Source: CAZIOI01 sp964540855 (GTDB lineage: Bacteria > Patescibacteriota > UBA1384 > DTJR01). From it: a DNA stretch of 36,777 nucleotides. The stretch spans positions 1-36,777 of the forward strand of contig CAZIOI010000004.1 in NCBI GenBank assembly GCA_964540855.1. Direction: 5' to 3'. Under the pieces are notes generated by a model. It made no database searches. It worked only from the letters and a program-made list of their open reading frames with translations, and was not told the DNA's origin. A program made the position numbers and the translations under genes. Positions 33,178 through 36,777 of the stretch are shown piece by piece. Position 1 is the first letter of the stretch. Every line of letters starts with the position of its first letter.

Positions 33178-34138
33178 TTAGCTTTCACCGTCCGAACCGG
33201 TTTCTTCGGACCTAAGACCTTTTTCGCGTGCTCTTTTTTCGCGAGCATATTCACGCATTTGCGCTCTTCTAGCTTCTTTGTGATCTTCGTACCATTTTGC
33301 GTAGTATGCTTGCTGATCAAATCTTTCTTCTTCGTTTTCTCGAGTTTTATTAGTCCTTCCCTCTGCTATTAAATTAACCGTGGTACTTGTTCCAGCAGCA
33401 CCATCAATGTTTTGTCTTAGCTTTAATATAATTCTCTGTAGAGCTTTTTCGACAGAATCTACGGATGTTAGCCACGGGCAAGAGACACATAAGTCTTCTA
33501 GTCTATCTCCTGTCAAATATCTAGTAAATAAATCCCAGTCCCTTTTTCCCTGCCCATCTCTTACTGCCTCACCTGATTCAATGATCACTTCTTTCGCTTG
33601 CCTCATCAGATCTGTTATAAAATCATCTTCTTGAATCGCTTCGCCGGTGTCATCCTCAACCTGTTCTAGTTTGATTTTAAATCTAAGCCTTTCAGCCATC
33701 TCTTCACCGGCGATCTCACCATCATCTTTATTTTCTAGTTGTGAAAATGGAATACTATGTCTTCGACTTATCACAAAACACTTATAGGCTTCCAGATTAC
33801 GACCGACACTCCTAAAAACTTCTATTTTTTCAACTTGCTCGCCGGATTCAACCGCCATATACATCCCGACAACAGCCTCATGGAATAGCTCTTCGTAAGT
33901 AGCCATTCCGTTACGGACTAAATCATAACACCTTCTCCATACAGCCGAACGAGCAAGAGATTTAGGATTCTCAACGTGCGCAAGTTCCTTCACTCGTTCG
34001 AAAACGGTTTCATAAGTTAGAGCTGACTCAATTTCTTGTGTGTTTTCTACACTATCATCAAGAGAGTCTTGTCCAATACCCCCCCCCGCTGACTTCCTGC
34101 GGTTCTTCGCCGTAGGTTTCACCTTCTTTATGAGCCAT
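33178..34138 (-). CDS. Sigma-factor-like protein, frame-shifted at a G9 run (probable phase-variable or disrupted gene)
   Basis: The main frame encodes about 305 residues beyond the run. Around residues 70-130 it has a sigma-region-2-like stretch (YEELFHEAVVGMYMAVESG, then FRSVGRNLEAYKCFVISRRHS). Around 195-245 it has a region-4-like stretch (WDLFTRYLTGDRLEDLC, VDSVEKALQRIILKLRQ), and the C-terminus is basic and helical. The similarity is weak; a phage-type or terminase-like DNA-binding protein is possible. The ATG at 34138 has an AGGAGG site, but its frame (MAHKEGETYGEEP...) ends at a TGA at 34058-34060. The main frame can begin only at a GTG at 34122 without a spaced ribosome site. Removing one G from the nine joins the good start to the main frame, giving 319 residues with a smoothly acidic N-terminus. 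Confidence 0.6.
34079..34087 (-). repeat. Homopolymer G9 run in the sigma-like gene
   Basis: Nine consecutive G on the coding strand, 17 codons after the ATG at 34138. With eight or eleven G the ATG and the long frame would be joined. Runs of this length commonly slip during replication and are also prone to sequencing error. Confidence 0.95.
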
Positions 34139-34142
34139 ATTT

Positions 34143-34148
34143 CCTCCT
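34143..34148 (-). promoter_or_regulatory. AGGAGG ribosome site of the sigma-like gene
   Basis: AGGAGG on the minus strand ends 4 nt before the ATG at 34138. It is the only good ribosome site near the gene and points to the ATG, not to the in-frame GTG at 34122. Confidence 0.75.
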
Positions 34149-34189
34149 ATAGATTAATACTTGAATCTTAAATTGTTCTTTTGCAATTT

Positions 34190-35545
34190 TCAAACTCTCA
34201 ATTTCCTAAACACATATTCCTTAACCTCATCAATCTTGACTCGGTCTTGTTTGAGAGTGTCGCGATCGCGAATGGTCACAGTCCCTTTCTCGATAGAATC
34301 AAAATCGACTGTCACGCACCAAGGAGTACCAATCTCGTCCTGACGACGATATCTGCGACCGATCGAACCTGATTCGTCATAAAATGACCTTATGCGATAG
34401 CCGGCAAGTTCATCGCTAATCTTTTTGGCAATCTCCGGCAGCTTATCTTTCTTGACCAGTGGAAAAACCGCCACTTGTACGGGAGAAATTGATGGGTGCA
34501 GCCCAAGAACGACTTCGCCCTTTTCTCTGCCATCAGTTCCGTCCGATTCGCGGTATCCGTCAACAAGGGCTGCTAACAAAATTCGTTCAACACCCATAGT
34601 CGGTTCAATAACATAGGGGGAATATTTTTCACCTGTTGATTCGTCAAAATATTTCAACTCTCTACCGGAAAATTTTTCGTGCTGTTTAAGATCAAAATCC
34701 GTTCTGTTAGCCACTCCGGCTAATTCCGACCAGCCAAAAGGGAATTTGTATTCAATATCAACTGTCCTTTTGGAATAGTGCGACAACGACTCTTTTGGGT
34801 GTTCATAGTCACGCAGCTTTTTCTCATCTATCCCGAGATCAAGATAAAATTTTTTCCAAAGCGCAAACCATTCATCAAAAATCCTTTCGTCTTCTCCGGG
34901 TCTAACGAAATATTCTAATTCAGCAATCTCAAACTCTCGCAATCTAAAGATAAAATCCCCTGTTGTAATCTCATTTCTAAAACATCTTCCAATTTGTGCT
35001 ATCCCAAAGGGAATCTTTTGTCTTGATGATTCTAGGACTAACTTGAAGTCTGTAAACATCGACTGTGCCGTTTCACCACGTAGATAAACAGTCGACTTTT
35101 GATCCTCCACTGGTCCGACAAACGTCTTAAACAGCAGGTTGAAATTCTTTGGCTCTGTAAATTCCTTGCCGCCACACTCAGGACATTGATCTTTTACCTT
35201 CGCCTTGCCGCCTATAAGTCGCCCGTCTGTCATATGGTCTTCGCGATAGCGTGCGTGGCAATTTTTACATTCAATGAGCGGGTCGGTAAACGAATCTATA
35301 TGACCCGATGCCTTCCATACAGTCGGATGCATTAAAATTGTCCCATCAATTCCAACAATATCATCGCGCTGAGTAACAAAAGTCGCCCACCAGAGTCGTT
35401 TAATGGCATTCTTCATCTCAACGCCAAGAGGGCCGAGATGATATATTGCACTAAGACCGCCATATATTTCTGAACCCTGCCAAACAAAACCTCGCCTTTT
35501 GCACAGCGAAACTATTTTTTCCATCAAATCTTTTTGTTCTTCCAT
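34190..35545 (-). CDS. glyS: Glycyl-tRNA synthetase, class II alpha2 type
   Basis: This enzyme charges tRNA-Gly. It is the single-chain dimeric type (as in Thermus, Mycoplasma and archaea), not the alpha2beta2 GlyQ/GlyS pair. The 451-residue protein has the N-terminal RRGFVWQGSEIYGGLSA, a four-cysteine zinc insertion (CKNCHARY and CPECGG), class II motif 2 around YLRGETAQSMF with FRNEITTGDF, motif 3 (GVERILLAAL), and an anticodon-binding domain from about 350. I chose the ATG at 35545, preceded by GGAG; the longer frame to 35626 runs into a REP-like repeat. It may be cotranscribed with the downstream sigma-like gene, 51 nt away. Confidence 0.95.
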   Translation of the reverse strand: MEEQKDLMEKIVSLCKRRGFVWQGSEIYGGLSAIYHLGPLGVEMKNAIKRLWWATFVTQRDDIVGIDGTILMHPTVWKASGHIDSFTDPLIECKNCHARYREDHMTDGRLIGGKAKVKDQCPECGGKEFTEPKNFNLLFKTFVGPVEDQKSTVYLRGETAQSMFTDFKLVLESSRQKIPFGIAQIGRCFRNEITTGDFIFRLREFEIAELEYFVRPGEDERIFDEWFALWKKFYLDLGIDEKKLRDYEHPKESLSHYSKRTVDIEYKFPFGWSELAGVANRTDFDLKQHEKFSGRELKYFDESTGEKYSPYVIEPTMGVERILLAALVDGYRESDGTDGREKGEVVLGLHPSISPVQVAVFPLVKKDKLPEIAKKISDELAGYRIRSFYDESGSIGRRYRRQDEIGTPWCVTVDFDSIEKGTVTIRDRDTLKQDRVKIDEVKEYVFRKLRV

Positions 35546-35635
35546 AATTGCTAACTCCACATTTTTTACACTAGCGCCCAACCTGAGATCGCCGCGTTCT
35601 GGCTTCGCCGAATCTCGCGATGACAAGAAACGTCA

Positions 35636-35677
35636 TTGCGAGGAGTCTCGAACCTGTCGAGAGACGACGTGGCAATC
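35636..35677. repeat. REP-like palindrome between alr and glyS
   Basis: ATTGC (35636-35640) and GCAAT (35673-35677) enclose TCTCG/CGAGA (35647-35651 and 35659-35663). It is similar in sequence to the element at 31804-31828 (CATTGCGAG...GCAATC). The upstream part (35584-35630) also contains GGC-TTC-GCC and GATGACAAG pieces usual in such repeats. Confidence 0.75.
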
Positions 35678-35716
35678 CTTTACTTACTTGACCTAATTTA
35701 CACCATACGTCAACAA

Positions 35717-36777
35717 TCATTTGAACCTATACTCCCTCGGTAAGTGTTCCGGTATTCTACACAAAACCTCATGAGGGATCGTATCGGTTTTTTTGGCTAT
35801 TTCGTCAGCCCAAATCTTATCATTTCCCTGAACGCCTATCAAGGCGACCTCATCGCCGACAGCGCACTTGATACCCGTCACATCCACCATCATCGAATTC
35901 ATACAGATTCGCCCAACAATTTTCGCCCTTTTACCGGCAATGAGCACATCGGAATTATTTGAAAGAGCTCTTGAAATCCCATCAAAATAACCTATCGGCA
36001 AAACAGCAATTTTCATAACATCTTTTGCCTTGAAAGTTCTGCCATAACCTATGGTTTCGCCCTTGCCAACCAGTTTAATCGCCGAAATTTGGCTTTTTAG
36101 CTCAAGGGCGGGCTTTAGCACATCCTGATAGCCTTCAAAATCCCCGTATCCATAAATCCCTATTCCCAGTCGGACAGCATCAAAGTGCGCGCTCGGATGT
36201 CTGACAATAGTGTCCGTCGCCGCCAAATGAACCATGGGTATTTCAAAATTGTTCTGTTGAAAAGAAAATAATACTGATTCCAAGACCTTAATCTGTTCAT
36301 TTGTAGCTGGAATATCAACGGGGTCGGCAATATGCGAATGCATACCTTCGATCTTGATGTGTCCAAGTGCCATAATTTTGCGTACATTTTCTGCAACCTC
36401 GTGCGACTTAAATCCGTAACGGTTCATTCCCGTCTCAACTTTTATATCAATTTTTGCCCACTTATTTTCAGCCTTGGCAATTTTGGAAAGTCTGTAAACT
36501 GTCTCAAATTCCCCAACAGTCGCCGTGATATCAAAGTCCAACAACCTATGAAAATCGCTTTCTTCGATTGGTCCTAAAACAATTAGCGGCGAGCGAATTT
36601 TGGCAACTCTGAGCGCCACAGCCTCGTCAATCGAAAAAACCGCCAAAATATCTGCTCCCGAGGTCCAAACAACCCTTCCGACTTCTTCGATGCCGTGGCC
36701 GTAAGCGTTTGCTTTGACAACACCAATCAGCTTGGTCTCGCTGTCCAAGAGAGACTTAAAATAATTGACGTTTGAGT
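35717..36777 (-). CDS. alr: Alanine racemase (5' end beyond window)
   Basis: Alr interconverts L- and D-alanine with PLP, supplying D-Ala for the MurF step encoded nearby. The 353 visible residues include the PLP lysine in VVKANAYGHG near the N-terminus, GMNRYGFK, the MHSHIADP region, GIGIYG, the catalytic tyrosine in IGYFDGISRALSN, and GRICMNSMMVDVTG. The frame remains open to the window edge (reading SNVNYFKSLLD before DSETK), so the true start lies outside. Little is missing, judging from the usual distance from the start to the PLP lysine (about 35-40 residues). Confidence 0.95.
   Translation of the reverse strand, partial: SNVNYFKSLLDSETKLIGVVKANAYGHGIEEVGRVVWTSGADILAVFSIDEAVALRVAKIRSPLIVLGPIEESDFHRLLDFDITATVGEFETVYRLSKIAKAENKWAKIDIKVETGMNRYGFKSHEVAENVRKIMALGHIKIEGMHSHIADPVDIPATNEQIKVLESVLFSFQQNNFEIPMVHLAATDTIVRHPSAHFDAVRLGIGIYGYGDFEGYQDVLKPALELKSQISAIKLVGKGETIGYGRTFKAKDVMKIAVLPIGYFDGISRALSNNSDVLIAGKRAKIVGRICMNSMMVDVTGIKCAVGDEVALIGVQGNDKIWADEIAKKTDTIPHEVLCRIPEHLPREYRFK

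Noticed and set aside
34122..34124. GTG at 34122 as the true start of the sigma-like gene
   Set aside because: No spaced ribosome site; the AGGAGG-ATG at 34138 is much better, pointing to a frame problem at the G run.
35546..35626. N-terminal extension of glyS
   Set aside because: It reads through REP-like DNA; the ATG at 35545 has a ribosome site and the family's N-terminus.

Overview
The window looks like a chromosomal segment of a Candidate Phyla Radiation (Patescibacteria) bacterium. The reasons are compact genes with 1-16 nt overlaps, moderately low G+C, a dense type IV pilus cluster, a complete-looking division and cell-wall (dcw) cluster with reduced or fused enzymes, and large proteins without familiar full-length relatives. 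TGA acts as a normal stop at the end of several genes, so code 11 fits and the TGA-recoding CPR lineages are unlikely. I cannot name the phylum-level lineage from sequence alone.

Layout. (1) 1-2925, minus strand: a heptamer repeat, then mnmA, a small PGPGW-like membrane protein, xthA, a YgjP-type metallopeptidase, and a 36-residue Cys-rich acidic protein that is easily missed. (2) 2975-9547, plus strand: a CheY-like receiver, pilB, pilC and four overlapping genes for minor-pilin-like proteins, one carrying an LVIVD beta-propeller-like tail, then a separately promoted major pilin and a strong terminator. (3) 9576-10799, minus: rarA/mgsA. (4) 10923-15848, plus: a 704-residue protein with a degenerate PP2C-like domain, one membrane segment and a propeller-like tail, then a class A penicillin-binding protein with Ig-like and FN3-like C-terminal domains. 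(5) 15838-18763, minus: recJ and radA. (6) 18824-31250, minus: the dcw operon in the order mraZ, structured RNA leader, rsmH, ftsL-like, ftsI, murF, mraY, murD, ftsW, murG-murC fusion, murB, ftsQ, driven by a promoter carrying textbook MraZ boxes.

(7) 31250-34138 is the accessory part. It holds about 650 bp of AT-rich spacer with REP-like palindromes. Next comes a strikingly G+C-rich island of about 1 kb (31901-32873) with one zinc-ribbon orphan gene, its own promoter, a heavily structured 5' leader and a chain of 3' hairpins. After it lies a sigma-factor-like gene whose good start codon is out of frame because of a run of nine G. (8) 34190-36777, minus: glyS, a REP-like palindrome, and the 5'-truncated alanine racemase gene alr.

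How it fits together: alr supplies D-Ala, the dcw genes make lipid II and the septal machinery, the class A PBP polymerises it, and the receiver-pilB-pilC-pilin block builds a type IV pilus. The most promising unexplained items are the G9 frame switch in the sigma-like gene, the G+C-rich structured cassette next to it, the folded leader between mraZ and rsmH, and the PP2C-like/propeller protein next to the PBP.
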